Origin: Bdellovibrionales bacterium RIFOXYC1_FULL_37_79
GTDB lineage: Bacteria; Bdellovibrionota; Bacteriovoracia; Bacteriovoracales; Bacteriovoracaceae
Assembly (NCBI GenBank): GCA_001770015.1
Contig: MEQB01000035.1
Location: 29,368-93,367 of the forward strand
Direction: 5' to 3'
DNA: 64,000 nucleotides
Of the stretch, positions 1 to 9,911 are shown piece after piece (the first letter of the stretch is position 1; every line of letters starts with the position of its first letter). A program made the position numbers and the translations under genes. The notes beneath the pieces are model-generated. The model did no database searches. It had not been told where the DNA came from and saw nothing but the letters and a program-made list of their open reading frames with translations.

Positions 1-675
1 GATTCTATTGGAGAAGAGCTTATTGTCCGATCCTCCAAAAAAGTTTTACTAACCGAACTGGGGAAAAAATTTTTCCTTTCATGTAAAAATTTTGACCATG
101 ATATCAGTGAAATTTTAACCTTGAAGGGAGCTCACCCCCTCTCTATTGGCATTTTACACGGACTGCTGGAAAACTGGCTAGGCCCCAAGCTAATTGAATA
201 TTACCAAGCCAACCATCGTAATATCAGTATCAAGATTGGCGACATTCCTTTCCTGCGGCAAGGAATTGAAAGTGGTTTTTTTGACATGGTTTTTTCCAGC
301 GAAAATATCCAGTCCGAACTGATCACCTCCAGGCATCTGTTTGATGAGAACATGGTGCTCATTTCCAAAAACGAACTCAATCTAAAAAACTTGCATGAAT
401 ATAGATGGATCGCCTATAGCGAAAATGATTTTCTTTTTAAACTCACCCACAAAAGTCCCCGCTCCATCATTACCGTGGATTCCATGACCACCATTGTGAA
501 TCTGGTAAAAAGTAATACCGGAATTGCCATCGTGCCTGACCACATGATTAAACCAAATGATAATCTCACTCAATACCAAATCCCCAAACTGCCCAAATCG
601 AAAATCTATATGACCACCCTGTCTTATAAAAAAATGCCAGTTTATATCAGGGATTTCTACCAATTCATTATTTAA
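1..675 (+). CDS. LysR-family transcriptional regulator, 5' truncated by the window edge
   Basis: The frame is open from base 1 to the TAA at 673-675, so the start lies outside the window. The first residues visible (LIVRSSKKVLLTELGKKFF) match the end of a LysR helix-turn-helix, where members usually read LF-R-...-LTEAG. The rest is a periplasmic-binding-protein-like effector domain, with the ILHGLLENWLGPKLIEYY start and a late NTGIAIVPDHMI segment that fits the usual GxGIALLP motif. The 3' end overlaps the end of the convergent lipoprotein gene by 4 bp. The effector and target genes cannot be told from the sequence. Family assignment is fairly sure. Confidence 0.8.
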   Translation, partial: DSIGEELIVRSSKKVLLTELGKKFFLSCKNFDHDISEILTLKGAHPLSIGILHGLLENWLGPKLIEYYQANHRNISIKIGDIPFLRQGIESGFFDMVFSSENIQSELITSRHLFDENMVLISKNELNLKNLHEYRWIAYSENDFLFKLTHKSPRSIITVDSMTTIVNLVKSNTGIAIVPDHMIKPNDNLTQYQIPKLPKSKIYMTTLSYKKMPVYIRDFYQFII

Positions 676-2465
676 AATTCGCAATCCACTTTACCAAGAT
701 GCCAGGAACCATTTTCACAAAGCGTGATTTCTTGATGGGAAATATTTTTAAGGCGGTTAAAGGTATAAACCTGGGACAGTGTTTCCCATTTGGCATACCC
801 TGGCTTTTTATAAGGCCAGCGGACTTCCGCGACCAGAGGATAATCTTGATTTTCCATGCCAAAGATCACACCCTTTTCATTTTGGGATGGAAAAGATCCA
901 TATGAATAGGAAATCCATCTCCGCATGACCTCATCACGAGTTCTTAAAATAACCATGGCCCCCAGCCCATCACGATTGGACTGCAAGCCTTGCAAATAAA
1001 ACCTTATGGAACGCTTATCAGTTCTTTCTAATTGATTTTGAAAAACATAGATCCTTTTTTTGATACCTGCATTTCTTATATTGGTTTGACCGGTAATAAA
1101 ATCCCACAACCCATCTTCATTCAAATCCAAACTCACCGTTCCCGAAGGATTTAAAATGTCAATACCTTCCTCTTTTGCCAGGTCCACGAAGGCCTTGTCC
1201 TCATCTTGTCTAAAAAGGATCAATCTCGAATAAGGTGGATAGCCTGAATTATCCACCAAGATATCTTCCCTACTATCCAAATTATAATCAATAAAGACCG
1301 CCCTTTTGTCGCACCTGGAATGATCCTCTTTACTCTTAGTATGATAAAATTCTGATCTTAAAAATTTAAAAGGGAACTTCATCTGGCTTCCAGTTAAGAT
1401 GCTCGATCGGTCCCTGGTTTTATAATCATAAGGATGAGTCAATTCGCCCAAAAAAATATCCATAATCTGATCATTATTATAATCAAAACACGCAGAAAAA
1501 AATGAATTTCCTCCCCCCTTGGATTGCAGCAGACCATCATCATCCGCCGCATACAAGGTTTCCACCCCATAGTCTTGAAACCCTCTTTGATTTTTAGCCG
1601 CCTGTTGGTTAATCCATAATTTATTGTTAAATCCCGCTGATGATGAAGTCAAAATATCCGGCCAGCCATCTTGATTGATATCACAAGTGGCAACCGCATA
1701 AGTGGGGGTTGCATTATAAAAACTTTGCTCCCGGTTTCTGATGGCATGCTCACCTTCCAGGAAATCACTGACTTCACTGAACTCAAAACCACGTCCTTTG
1801 TATAAATTATCGGGAACCGGGGTTTGCATCTTATTATTTTCCGCAAACCAGTTTCCCAGATAAAGGTCCAACTCCCCATCCAAATCAAAATCTATCACTG
1901 CCACCGAGGAAGGTCCCATGGGCGGCCTATCAAAGGGAGTTTCCATTTTCTCATAACTCACTTTTTTTAAAACAACTTCGCCTCGGTAGATATCCAGGGC
2001 ACTGGCGGTAATCTCAGTTTTTCTATTGAGATTACCTGCTATCAAATCCAGCACTCCATCCTTATCCAGATCAACAAAAATTAAAAAGGAATACTTATGT
2101 ATCCCAGGTAATGGGTGATCTTTCATTTTTTGGAATTTTCGCTTAAGCGGATCGAATTCATAAAATTCCGGAATAGAATAGAAATTTGGTAATAAGGCCA
2201 GATCGGTATAACCATCGTTGTTAAAATCCACCGCATACAGATTGGTGGCCTCCACTCCTTCCAACCCATACTCGTTGGTCAAATCTTTAAATGCTCCTGG
2301 TTTCCCCTCATGGGTGGGCCCCGCCACAATCTCTTTAACCTTCAAATGATCTTTGGCCTTAAGCTTAGAATCTTTAAATATTTTATAATTTTGATGGGAC
2401 GAACAAGCTGCCTGTATCAATAAGACGATAAAGATAAAGCAAATTTGACCGAGCTTTTCTATCAA
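672..2465 (-). CDS. FG-GAP/VCBS-repeat lipoprotein with ASPIC/UnbV-like C-terminus
   Basis: 597 aa. The N-terminus is a lipoprotein signal (hydrophobic FIFIVLLIQAAC, lipobox LIQAAC with Cys20), so the protein should be lipid-anchored in the envelope. At least seven repeats carry the D-x-(N/D)-x-D-G-x-x-D calcium-loop pattern of FG-GAP/VCBS beta-propeller blades: DFNNDGYTD, DLDKDGVLD, DFDLDGELD, DINQDGWPD, DYNNDQIMD, DYNLDSRED and DLNEDGLWD. The last 100 residues, with QSNRDGLGAMVILRT and a final Cys pair, resemble the ASPIC/UnbV domain that follows such propellers. The start is TTG at 2465, preceded by AGGGAGAA. The role is probably adhesion or protein binding at the cell surface; no catalytic motif is visible. 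Confidence 0.8.
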   Translation of the reverse strand: MIEKLGQICFIFIVLLIQAACSSHQNYKIFKDSKLKAKDHLKVKEIVAGPTHEGKPGAFKDLTNEYGLEGVEATNLYAVDFNNDGYTDLALLPNFYSIPEFYEFDPLKRKFQKMKDHPLPGIHKYSFLIFVDLDKDGVLDLIAGNLNRKTEITASALDIYRGEVVLKKVSYEKMETPFDRPPMGPSSVAVIDFDLDGELDLYLGNWFAENNKMQTPVPDNLYKGRGFEFSEVSDFLEGEHAIRNREQSFYNATPTYAVATCDINQDGWPDILTSSSAGFNNKLWINQQAAKNQRGFQDYGVETLYAADDDGLLQSKGGGNSFFSACFDYNNDQIMDIFLGELTHPYDYKTRDRSSILTGSQMKFPFKFLRSEFYHTKSKEDHSRCDKRAVFIDYNLDSREDILVDNSGYPPYSRLILFRQDEDKAFVDLAKEEGIDILNPSGTVSLDLNEDGLWDFITGQTNIRNAGIKKRIYVFQNQLERTDKRSIRFYLQGLQSNRDGLGAMVILRTRDEVMRRWISYSYGSFPSQNEKGVIFGMENQDYPLVAEVRWPYKKPGYAKWETLSQVYTFNRLKNISHQEITLCENGSWHLGKVDCEF

Positions 2466-2646
2466 CCTTTTCTCCCTGAAAAACTAGCATCTAAGAATAT
2501 CATAACCAATTATGCAAATAATTAACAAACCATCTCATTTTTGCCTAATCACGGTCTAGTTAATAACTTTTTTTTCATTCATTTATAAAGTTTTCTTGCT
2601 CATGAAACTTTAAATGCCTTAAAATAGTATATAATGAATAGAAAGG

Positions 2647-3990
2647 ATGAACCAAGAATATAACATGAGTGAAAAACTTAAGAATTTACTCAACTCATTT
2701 AAGCGCAAAATTGTTGCTCCCATAAAGAATAAATTTTTTAATAAAAAAGCAAAAAATGATGTTGTAGAAAATGTTATAGAAAATCAGGATCAGGATAATG
2801 AAGATCATGTTTCCTTGGATACTTCACTGCCAGAAATACCAAGCTCTCCCAAAACACCGGGCTTTTTTAAAAAGCTGCCTTTCGCTTCAAACCAGAAATT
2901 AAAAAAATTTTTGGGCCAGCTAAAGCAATATCTGATCCCGTTTGCCAGAAAGCAGCAACTAGTGGTATCCAAACTAGTTGCCAATATGCACTTAAAGCAA
3001 AAAGTCAATCAAACGGTGGGAAAAATCCATTGGGGCCAGCTTTACAGTTCAATCATGGCACCGGAATATCGCATCCGCATCAATCAAATTTTCTGTTTAC
3101 TCTTGGTAGCAGCATTCACTTATTCTTTAGGCAAGATTATTGCTGCCGCCTTGGATATTCCCTCCATCAGTAAAAAAGAAACCTCCCGTACCTTTATTGG
3201 TGAAGCCACCTCCCGGGGTACTTCCTATGATAACAAATTGGATATCTTGAAATCATCCAACCCCTTTGATGCTATTCTCAATAACGAAAAAGTCGCCAGT
3301 GCCCAAAGACCTGGAGATAAAAAAGATGAAAATAAAGTTTGTCGCACGGCCAGCCGACCAAGTAGTCTGCCCATTAAATTGGTCAACACAGTGGTCTTAC
3401 AAGATTCCATAAAATCAGTGGCCTCCGTCCAAATCAGAAACACCGAAGGCATATCCCTGCGGGAAGGTGACAATATCAAAGGACTGGCACGCATTGGAAA
3501 AATTGAGGCGGAAAAAATTATGGTCAAGAATCTTTCCTCGAATGAATGCGAATTCATTGCCTCCAGTAACCATAGTGGCCCGACTAAACCTTTTACCATT
3601 TTCTCTCCAGAAGAAGGCAAGCGGATGCTTGATCAATCAAGCGCATCCGGCATCATCAATCAAGGTAACAACTTTAAAATCAAAAAAAGTTATCGCGACC
3701 AGCAGCTCGTCAATTTAAGCCAGCTATTAACTCAGGCCCGCGCCCTCCCTATTAATAATCCCGATGGCACCATCTCTTACAAGTTCACAGAAATTGTACC
3801 CGATAGTCTCTACACCAAGCTGGGAATGCAAAATGGAGATATCGTCCATAAGATTAACGGATCTCCCATCAGAAGCATGAATCAAGTCATGTCCTTTTTT
3901 GGACAAATAAAAGAAATGAACCACTATGAATTGGAAATAACTAGAAATGGATCACCCACCAATTTAAGTTTCGATTTTATTGATGAGTGA
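2647..3990 (+). CDS. gspC: Type II secretion system protein GspC
   Basis: 447 aa inner-membrane clamp protein linking the secretin to the inner-membrane platform. It has an unusually long, Lys- and Asn-rich cytoplasmic N-terminus (about 145 aa; most GspC have under 30), one membrane segment at about 147-168, and a periplasmic HR domain near 240-310 (LVNTVVLQDS, LREGDNIKG). A C-terminal PDZ domain near 375-445 contains YTKLGMQNGDIVHKINGSPI. It is first in the gsp operon, 19 bp ahead of gspD. The ATG at 2647 directly abuts AAAGG, so spacing is poor. An in-frame ATG at 2665 is an alternative start. A TATAAT at 2630-2635 may be the -10 of the operon promoter. Confidence 0.88.
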   Translation: MNQEYNMSEKLKNLLNSFKRKIVAPIKNKFFNKKAKNDVVENVIENQDQDNEDHVSLDTSLPEIPSSPKTPGFFKKLPFASNQKLKKFLGQLKQYLIPFARKQQLVVSKLVANMHLKQKVNQTVGKIHWGQLYSSIMAPEYRIRINQIFCLLLVAAFTYSLGKIIAAALDIPSISKKETSRTFIGEATSRGTSYDNKLDILKSSNPFDAILNNEKVASAQRPGDKKDENKVCRTASRPSSLPIKLVNTVVLQDSIKSVASVQIRNTEGISLREGDNIKGLARIGKIEAEKIMVKNLSSNECEFIASSNHSGPTKPFTIFSPEEGKRMLDQSSASGIINQGNNFKIKKSYRDQQLVNLSQLLTQARALPINNPDGTISYKFTEIVPDSLYTKLGMQNGDIVHKINGSPIRSMNQVMSFFGQIKEMNHYELEITRNGSPTNLSFDFIDE

Positions 3991-4009
3991 TTCAACCTAA
4001 GGAACGGGT

Positions 4010-6457
4010 ATGAATAGAAAATGGATTTTTGCTCTAGCTATGTGCATGTATGTATCGAGTTTTTCGCTTTTTTGCCAATCCAGACCTTTTGATCGCTTTA
4101 AATCAACCACCAATTTCAACTCGGACTCCAGTGATAGCTCTGATGATGATGACGAGGGCAGTGCCCCCAGCGAGGAAAGTGCTGACGACAGTTATTCCCC
4201 CTCAAACGATGATAACGGATCTGGCGATCCTTCCGCATCCTCACCAACCAACTCCAAAGATGTTTTCGGCAGAAGTACCGGAATCAATGCTGTTAAAAAG
4301 GGACCGGAGGCCAAAAAGCTGGTGCAACTCAATCCTGAAACGGCCTTTGGCCCCGAAGTTATTGAGAGTTTCAATTTTCCCAATACTTCCTTGATTGAAT
4401 TGACAGAAACCATGCAAAAGCTCACCGGCATCAATCTTATCTACGAAAACGATATCAAAGGAAAAAAAGTAAACATCCTGGCCCCCAACCCAATCACCGT
4501 GGGAGATGCCTGGAAGGCCTATTTATCCGTACTTAATATGGCCGGTTATTCCCTGTCGCAATCCGGAGGCTTTTATAAAATTGTCAATAACCGGGATATC
4601 AAATCCGAAAACACCAAGATCTATACCGGAACCTATACACCTGATACGGATAATTATGTTATGAGAGTCATTCCCCTTAAATATATAAGTTCAGCCGAAG
4701 TCACTCGTAATTTTCGCCCCTTTATGACCAAGAATGGACGAATCACCGACATCCGCCAAACCAACACCATTTTGGCCCAAGATACCGGAAGTAATATTTT
4801 AAGATTAGTCAAGCTTATCGAGTTTGTGGATATTCCAGGACACGAGGAAACCTTGCAGATCATTCAGGTAAAACATTCATCCGCCCAAGAAATAGCTAAA
4901 TTAATCGGCGAAATTTTAAATGCCCAAGCTGCCAAAAACAAAAACAAGTCCAGCTATTCCATGCAACAAGAAAACATTTCGATTTCTAAAATCATTGCAG
5001 AGCCAAGAACCAATTCCATCATCGCCATGGCAAACGCCGAGGGGACCCAGCAGCTTAGGGACATTATTAATAAGTTGGATGTCAAGGATGTCACCACTGG
5101 AGGACAGATTCATGTTTACTATTTAAAACATAGCGATGCCGAAGAACTCTCTAAAACGCTGTCGGCGCTGGTGGGAAATGCCAAGGCAGGAGCGAACCGC
5201 ACACGCTTCACCCAATCCCCCGTGGTCAGCTCTGACACTCTATTTAATTCTGATGTCAAATTAACCGCTGATAAATCCAATAACGCCATCGTGGTTACTG
5301 CCGCCCCGACTGATTATCTGACCATTAAAAAAATTATCGAAAAACTCGATATTCAAAGAGACCAGGTTTATGTGGAAGGACTCATCATGGAAAGCGAATT
5401 ATCATCAAGTCATGAATGGGGCATCTCATGGGTGGGTGCCTATGGTACTGGTGATACCGACCGGGCCGGTTACGGCGGAAAAAATCGTGGCGATATGGCC
5501 AATCTTTTATCTCCCAGTGGCATTACCAGCATTGGTGGATTGTTTTCGGGGATCGGAGTCGGAAAAAAAGTTGAACTGACCCTGCCTGATAACAGCAAAA
5601 AAAGCGTACGCAGTGTAACCGGACTACTGACCGCCATCGCTTCCAACGACAACACCAATGTTTTGGCCACCCCTCAGATTTTAGCCTTGGATAATCAAGA
5701 AGCGGTTTTTGAAGTTGGCGAAAAAATTCCTACTCCCAAAACCACCTATCAAACCAACGGACCATCCCAAACTTCCGTTGACTATCAAGACGTCGGACTC
5801 ACCTTGAAACTCACGCCGCAAATCAATAAAATCAGTCGTTTTGTCAAACTGAAGATTGACTATAAGATGGATGATTTCTCCACTAGATCGCTACCCTCTG
5901 CCCTTGAACCCATCGGCATGGCCATGAACAATCGGAGTGCCGTTACCACCGTTATAGTCAGAGACATGGACACCATCGCCATGGGTGGTTTGATGAAGGA
6001 TAAGGACATCGTGACCAACTCTAAAGTCCCACTCCTGGGTGATATTCCGGTGCTGGGCTGGCTGTTTAAATCCACGAAAAAAGAAAAATCCAAAACCAAT
6101 TTACTTTTCTTTTTAACTCCTAAAATTTTAGCCTCCTATGAAGAAACTACCGCCGATCATTTAAAAGATGTCGTCAATCGAAGAGCTGCTCATCTAAAAG
6201 ATATTGTAGGCGATGACGATCCCTTTGCCACCACCAACAAAGGGCTTTTTGAAAAGGCCAAAAACCAAAAGGAAGGTCCCTTATATAATCCTGGCTCAAC
6301 TATTCAAGATGGAACAATTAAATCGGATAATCTGGAAGAAGTGGAGGATGTTCCTCCCCAGGCGGACGCCACCAAATTATTGGAAGTTCCAAACTATAGC
6401 GAAATCATTCAACATGCCAGTGCCATTAAGAAGGCCCAAAACGAAGAAAAAAACTGA
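4010..6457 (+). CDS. gspD: Type II secretion system secretin GspD
   Basis: 815 aa outer-membrane channel. There is a signal peptide at 1-23 and then a low-complexity acidic Ser/Asp stretch of about 45 residues. The N0 domain lies at about 118-190, N1-N3 at about 215-450 (RVIPLKYISSAEV, LADxxTNSIIA-type repeats), and the secretin pore domain at about 450-705. The diagnostic lip motif VPLLGDIPVLGWLF is near 673-686. A 110-residue charged tail follows and could be the S domain that binds a pilotin; no pilotin gene is nearby. SD AAGGAACGGG precedes the ATG. The domain order is the complete one for the family. Confidence 0.96.
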   Translation: MNRKWIFALAMCMYVSSFSLFCQSRPFDRFKSTTNFNSDSSDSSDDDDEGSAPSEESADDSYSPSNDDNGSGDPSASSPTNSKDVFGRSTGINAVKKGPEAKKLVQLNPETAFGPEVIESFNFPNTSLIELTETMQKLTGINLIYENDIKGKKVNILAPNPITVGDAWKAYLSVLNMAGYSLSQSGGFYKIVNNRDIKSENTKIYTGTYTPDTDNYVMRVIPLKYISSAEVTRNFRPFMTKNGRITDIRQTNTILAQDTGSNILRLVKLIEFVDIPGHEETLQIIQVKHSSAQEIAKLIGEILNAQAAKNKNKSSYSMQQENISISKIIAEPRTNSIIAMANAEGTQQLRDIINKLDVKDVTTGGQIHVYYLKHSDAEELSKTLSALVGNAKAGANRTRFTQSPVVSSDTLFNSDVKLTADKSNNAIVVTAAPTDYLTIKKIIEKLDIQRDQVYVEGLIMESELSSSHEWGISWVGAYGTGDTDRAGYGGKNRGDMANLLSPSGITSIGGLFSGIGVGKKVELTLPDNSKKSVRSVTGLLTAIASNDNTNVLATPQILALDNQEAVFEVGEKIPTPKTTYQTNGPSQTSVDYQDVGLTLKLTPQINKISRFVKLKIDYKMDDFSTRSLPSALEPIGMAMNNRSAVTTVIVRDMDTIAMGGLMKDKDIVTNSKVPLLGDIPVLGWLFKSTKKEKSKTNLLFFLTPKILASYEETTADHLKDVVNRRAAHLKDIVGDDDPFATTNKGLFEKAKNQKEGPLYNPGSTIQDGTIKSDNLEEVEDVPPQADATKLLEVPNYSEIIQHASAIKKAQNEEKN

Positions 6458-6466
6458 TGGTGAAAA

Positions 6467-8203
6467 ATGGAAAATAATGACCCAATTTTAAGCAAATTGA
6501 CAGGAGAAAAAGAAAAGATCGGTGAACTTTTGCTCAAGCATACTTCCTTAACCAAAGAACAGTTGGAAGCAGCCGTCTTCCAACAGGAAGAAACCGGTGC
6601 CTTACTGGGTGAAATTTTAATCAAGAATAATTATCTTCATCCCCATGATATTGTACGAGTCATTTGTCACCAAATGAACATTCCCTACATCACCGATATC
6701 AAGGTGGATGATATTGACGCCAACGTCATCCTGGATATCCCCATCAACTATGCCAAGGCCCAGGAAACCCTGCCCATTTTGGAAACAGAAGATTCAGTCA
6801 CGATTGTCACCACTGATCCTTATAACTTTGATGCCTTTAACGATTTACGGGAGGTCTTTAAAAAAGAAATAAAAATTCTAGTATCCTCCCCCTTAAAGAT
6901 CATTGATGCCATCAACCGGGTCTATGAAAGGGCCAATAAAAACCTGGTGAGTTCCCTCGAAGATGAGTTTAACGAAGACCTGGATCTAGATGGGCCCATC
7001 GACATTCTGGATGCCGGCGCTGATGAAGCTCCGGTTATTAAATTTGTAAACTCCATTATTTTTCGCGCCGTAAAAGAAAAGGCGGGCGATATTCACATTG
7101 AACCCTATGAAAAAGAAGTCATTTATCGTTTTAGGGTAAACGGTGCCATGAGAGAAATTCTGCGCCAACCAATATCCACTCACATGGCGGTATCCAGTCG
7201 GATTAAAGTTATGGCCAAACTTGATATTGCCGAAAAACGTCTTCCCCAAGACGGAAGAATCCGGATCAAAATGGCCGGCAAAGATATTGATATAAGGCTA
7301 TCCACCGTGCCTATTCAAAGTGGAGAGCGCATTGTTATGCGGATTTTGGAAAAAACCAATACCATTTTAAAACTGGAAAGCCTGGGTTTTGAAGGCAAGG
7401 TTTTAGAAAGTCTCAAGGATTTGACCCGCAGAAGACACGGCATTGTCTTTGTCTCAGGTCCCACCGGGCACGGAAAAACCACCACGCTAGGAGCTATCCT
7501 GGATATCATGAATACTCCCGATAAAATGATTATCACCGTGGAAGATCCGGTGGAATATGAATTTCCCGGCGTATCCCAGATCCAGGTCAATTCTAAAATT
7601 GATTTGACCTTTGCCCGCGCCCTTCGTTCCATCCTCCGGCAAAATCCCGATATTATCATGCTGGGAGAAACCAGAGACTACGAAACCGCGGTCATGGCCA
7701 TCCAGTCATCACTCACCGGTCACTTCGTCCTCTCCACCATCCACACCAACGATGCTTGCACCACTCCTACCCGATTAATTGATATGGGAGTACAACCATT
7801 TTTAATATCTTCCTCTTTAATCGCCGTATTGGCCCAAAGACTGATCCAGACCCTTTGCAATCATTGTAAAGAAAGAATTGTGGTAACCAAAGAAGATTTG
7901 CGTCTTATGGAAATTCCAAGCGTTCCTCCAGATGCAACTATATATAGGGCCAGAGGATGTCCCAAATGTCACGACTATGGCTATGATGGACGTACCGTCG
8001 TGAGCGAACTGCTATTAATAACTGATGACATTAGAAAGCTCATTATAGAAAAAGCCTCCTCTACTGAACTGAAAAAAGTGGCCATAGCTCAGGGAATGGA
8101 AACCTTGAAACAATCGGCTTTAACCAAAGTGTTTGCCGGAATTATATCAATCGAGGCAATGCTAACCGGTATTAGCACCGCTGAGGAAGAGGAAAAAGAA
8201 TAA
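6467..8203 (+). CDS. gspE: Type II secretion ATPase GspE
   Basis: 578 aa cytoplasmic hexameric ATPase that powers pseudopilus assembly. The N-terminal T2SSE_N domain (about 1-150) carries the LLKHTSLTKEQLEAAVFQQ helix. Walker A is at 331-340 and reads GPTGHGKTTT, with His where the family almost always has Ser. Walker B is MLGETRD near 397, where GEIRD is usual. The zinc tetracysteine is complete: CNHC near 463 and CPKC near 497. The gene is nine bases after gspD and its TAA abuts the gspF ATG. The two motif changes are conservative enough that activity is likely. Confidence 0.96.
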   Translation: MENNDPILSKLTGEKEKIGELLLKHTSLTKEQLEAAVFQQEETGALLGEILIKNNYLHPHDIVRVICHQMNIPYITDIKVDDIDANVILDIPINYAKAQETLPILETEDSVTIVTTDPYNFDAFNDLREVFKKEIKILVSSPLKIIDAINRVYERANKNLVSSLEDEFNEDLDLDGPIDILDAGADEAPVIKFVNSIIFRAVKEKAGDIHIEPYEKEVIYRFRVNGAMREILRQPISTHMAVSSRIKVMAKLDIAEKRLPQDGRIRIKMAGKDIDIRLSTVPIQSGERIVMRILEKTNTILKLESLGFEGKVLESLKDLTRRRHGIVFVSGPTGHGKTTTLGAILDIMNTPDKMIITVEDPVEYEFPGVSQIQVNSKIDLTFARALRSILRQNPDIIMLGETRDYETAVMAIQSSLTGHFVLSTIHTNDACTTPTRLIDMGVQPFLISSSLIAVLAQRLIQTLCNHCKERIVVTKEDLRLMEIPSVPPDATIYRARGCPKCHDYGYDGRTVVSELLLITDDIRKLIIEKASSTELKKVAIAQGMETLKQSALTKVFAGIISIEAMLTGISTAEEEEKE

Positions 8204-9412
8204 ATGGCCATTTTCAAATATAACGGAGTTAATTCTTCCGGCAAAGAACTCACCAGTACCATCACGGCAGAAACCCTGGCCCAGGCAAAAAATAAACTTA
8301 AAAATCAAGGCATCATACTGGTATCTATTAAAGAGCAAAAATCTGACTCGCAAAAAAAATCCAGTATCAAACTGTTGCAACCCATCAGTGTCAATGACCT
8401 AGCACTGATGACCAGACAGCTGGCAACCCTTCTAAAGGCCCGTATCCAAGTGGTGGATGCGCTCACCGCCCTGGTTGATCAATCAGACAACCGGGATTTG
8501 AAAGTCATTTTGGCGGAAGTCGGACAAAAAGTGAACGAAGGAAGCTCCCTGGCCAAGGCCCTGAGTGACTATCCCAATGTCTTTAACAATATCTATGTCA
8601 ACATGGTGGAAGCCGGTGAATCCTCAGGAACCCTCCATATTGTCCTCCTTCGACTTTCTGAATTCACCGAAGCGCAGGTCAAACTTAGAAATAAGGTAAG
8701 TGGTGCGATGACTTATCCGATTATTATGGTCGCCTTTGGCACCATCATGATGGTGATCATTTTCACCTTGGTCATTCCCAAAATCACCAAAATTTTTGTT
8801 TCTATGAAAAAAACCCTTCCACTTCCCACCAGAATTTCCATTTTTTTATCGGATATTTTTTTAAACTACTGGTGGGCCATACTTATCGTCCTAGTAGTAA
8901 GTTTTTATAGTTTTAGAAAATATATTACGACCGAGTCCGGACAAAAACGTTGGCATCGATTTTTACTACGGCTTCCCGTTATCAAGGGGCTTATTATCAT
9001 GATCAACGTAAGCCGATTTTGTTCCACGCTTGCCACCCTTTTACAATCCGGTGTCCCCATTCTCACATCCATAAAAATTGTGCAAAACCTGGTTTCCAAT
9101 GTACATATGAAACAAGCCGTGGCAGAAGCCAGAATGGCCGTAGCTGAAGGTGCCTCCATGACCGGTCCGCTTGCTAAAAGTAACCTTTTTCCCACCATGG
9201 TGACCCATATGATTAAACTGGGGGAAAGTTCGGGGGAACTTGAACCCATGCTGGAGATTATTTCTGAAAACTACTCAGATCAAGTGGATGCCAAACTCAA
9301 CGGATTAACCTCCATTTTACAACCTATAATGCTGGTGGCAATGGGATTGGCGGTTACATTTATCGTTTTCTCTGTTATCATGCCCATGATGGAATTAAAT
9401 AGTTTTAGATAA
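8204..9412 (+). CDS. gspF: Type II secretion inner-membrane platform protein GspF
   Basis: 402 aa polytopic platform protein. It has two T2SSF domains (about 70-190 and 270-395), each with the pattern LALMTRQLATLLKAR...EAGESSG or CSTLATLLQSG...LGESSGELE. Membrane segments are near 165-190, 220-240 and 370-395. It couples GspE to the pseudopilins. The start abuts the gspE stop, so translation is probably coupled. Length is normal for the family. Confidence 0.96.
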   Translation: MAIFKYNGVNSSGKELTSTITAETLAQAKNKLKNQGIILVSIKEQKSDSQKKSSIKLLQPISVNDLALMTRQLATLLKARIQVVDALTALVDQSDNRDLKVILAEVGQKVNEGSSLAKALSDYPNVFNNIYVNMVEAGESSGTLHIVLLRLSEFTEAQVKLRNKVSGAMTYPIIMVAFGTIMMVIIFTLVIPKITKIFVSMKKTLPLPTRISIFLSDIFLNYWWAILIVLVVSFYSFRKYITTESGQKRWHRFLLRLPVIKGLIIMINVSRFCSTLATLLQSGVPILTSIKIVQNLVSNVHMKQAVAEARMAVAEGASMTGPLAKSNLFPTMVTHMIKLGESSGELEPMLEIISENYSDQVDAKLNGLTSILQPIMLVAMGLAVTFIVFSVIMPMMELNSFR

Positions 9413-9437
9413 TTAATATTCGCAAGGAGATATTACA

Positions 9438-9911
9438 ATGCTGTCCAAACAAGCTTTTAACGATTTTTTCAAATCTTTAAACCAACAGGCTTCTAAAGGT
9501 TTTACCCTGGTGGAAATTTTAATCGCCCTGACCTTGCTGGCCATTGCCGGAACATTCGTCGCAGGTAAGATTTTTGACCAGCTTCGTGATGGAAAAATAT
9601 CTGCTGCGCAAATTCAAATGAAGGCTCTCGCCGATCGATTACAAGAATATCGCAGACATTGTTTTAGCTACCCTACCACTGATCAAGGATTAAGAGCGCT
9701 CATTGAAAAGCCTACTGGCGGTAAGGAATGCACCCGCTATAATCCGGGTGGATATATTGAAAATGGAGAAATCCCCCTTGATCCATGGGATATGGAATAT
9801 GTCTATGAGTCAGATGGAAATACCCTTACCATAAAGTCCTATGGCCCTGACCAAGTCCCTGGAGGAGAAGGCCCCGACGCAGCCGATATCATACATGGGA
9901 AGAAAAATTAG
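9438..9911 (+). CDS. gspG: Major pseudopilin GspG
   Basis: 157 aa main subunit of the T2SS pseudopilus. The type IV prepilin leader ends at Gly21, and the mature protein starts FTLVEILIALTLL with the essential Glu at +5. The C-terminal part has the GspG calcium-site signature: a DPWDMEY turn, then SYGPDQVPGGEGPDAADI. SD AAGGAGAT lies 9 bases before the ATG. The 3' end overlaps gspH. Processing needs a prepilin peptidase (GspO/PilD), which is not encoded in this window. Confidence 0.96.
   Translation: MLSKQAFNDFFKSLNQQASKGFTLVEILIALTLLAIAGTFVAGKIFDQLRDGKISAAQIQMKALADRLQEYRRHCFSYPTTDQGLRALIEKPTGGKECTRYNPGGYIENGEIPLDPWDMEYVYESDGNTLTIKSYGPDQVPGGEGPDAADIIHGKKN

Noticed and set aside
4050..4394. 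Open frame of 114 codons inside gspD.
   Set aside because: Shadow of the low-complexity gspD segment; Pro/Thr-rich composition comes from the other frame.
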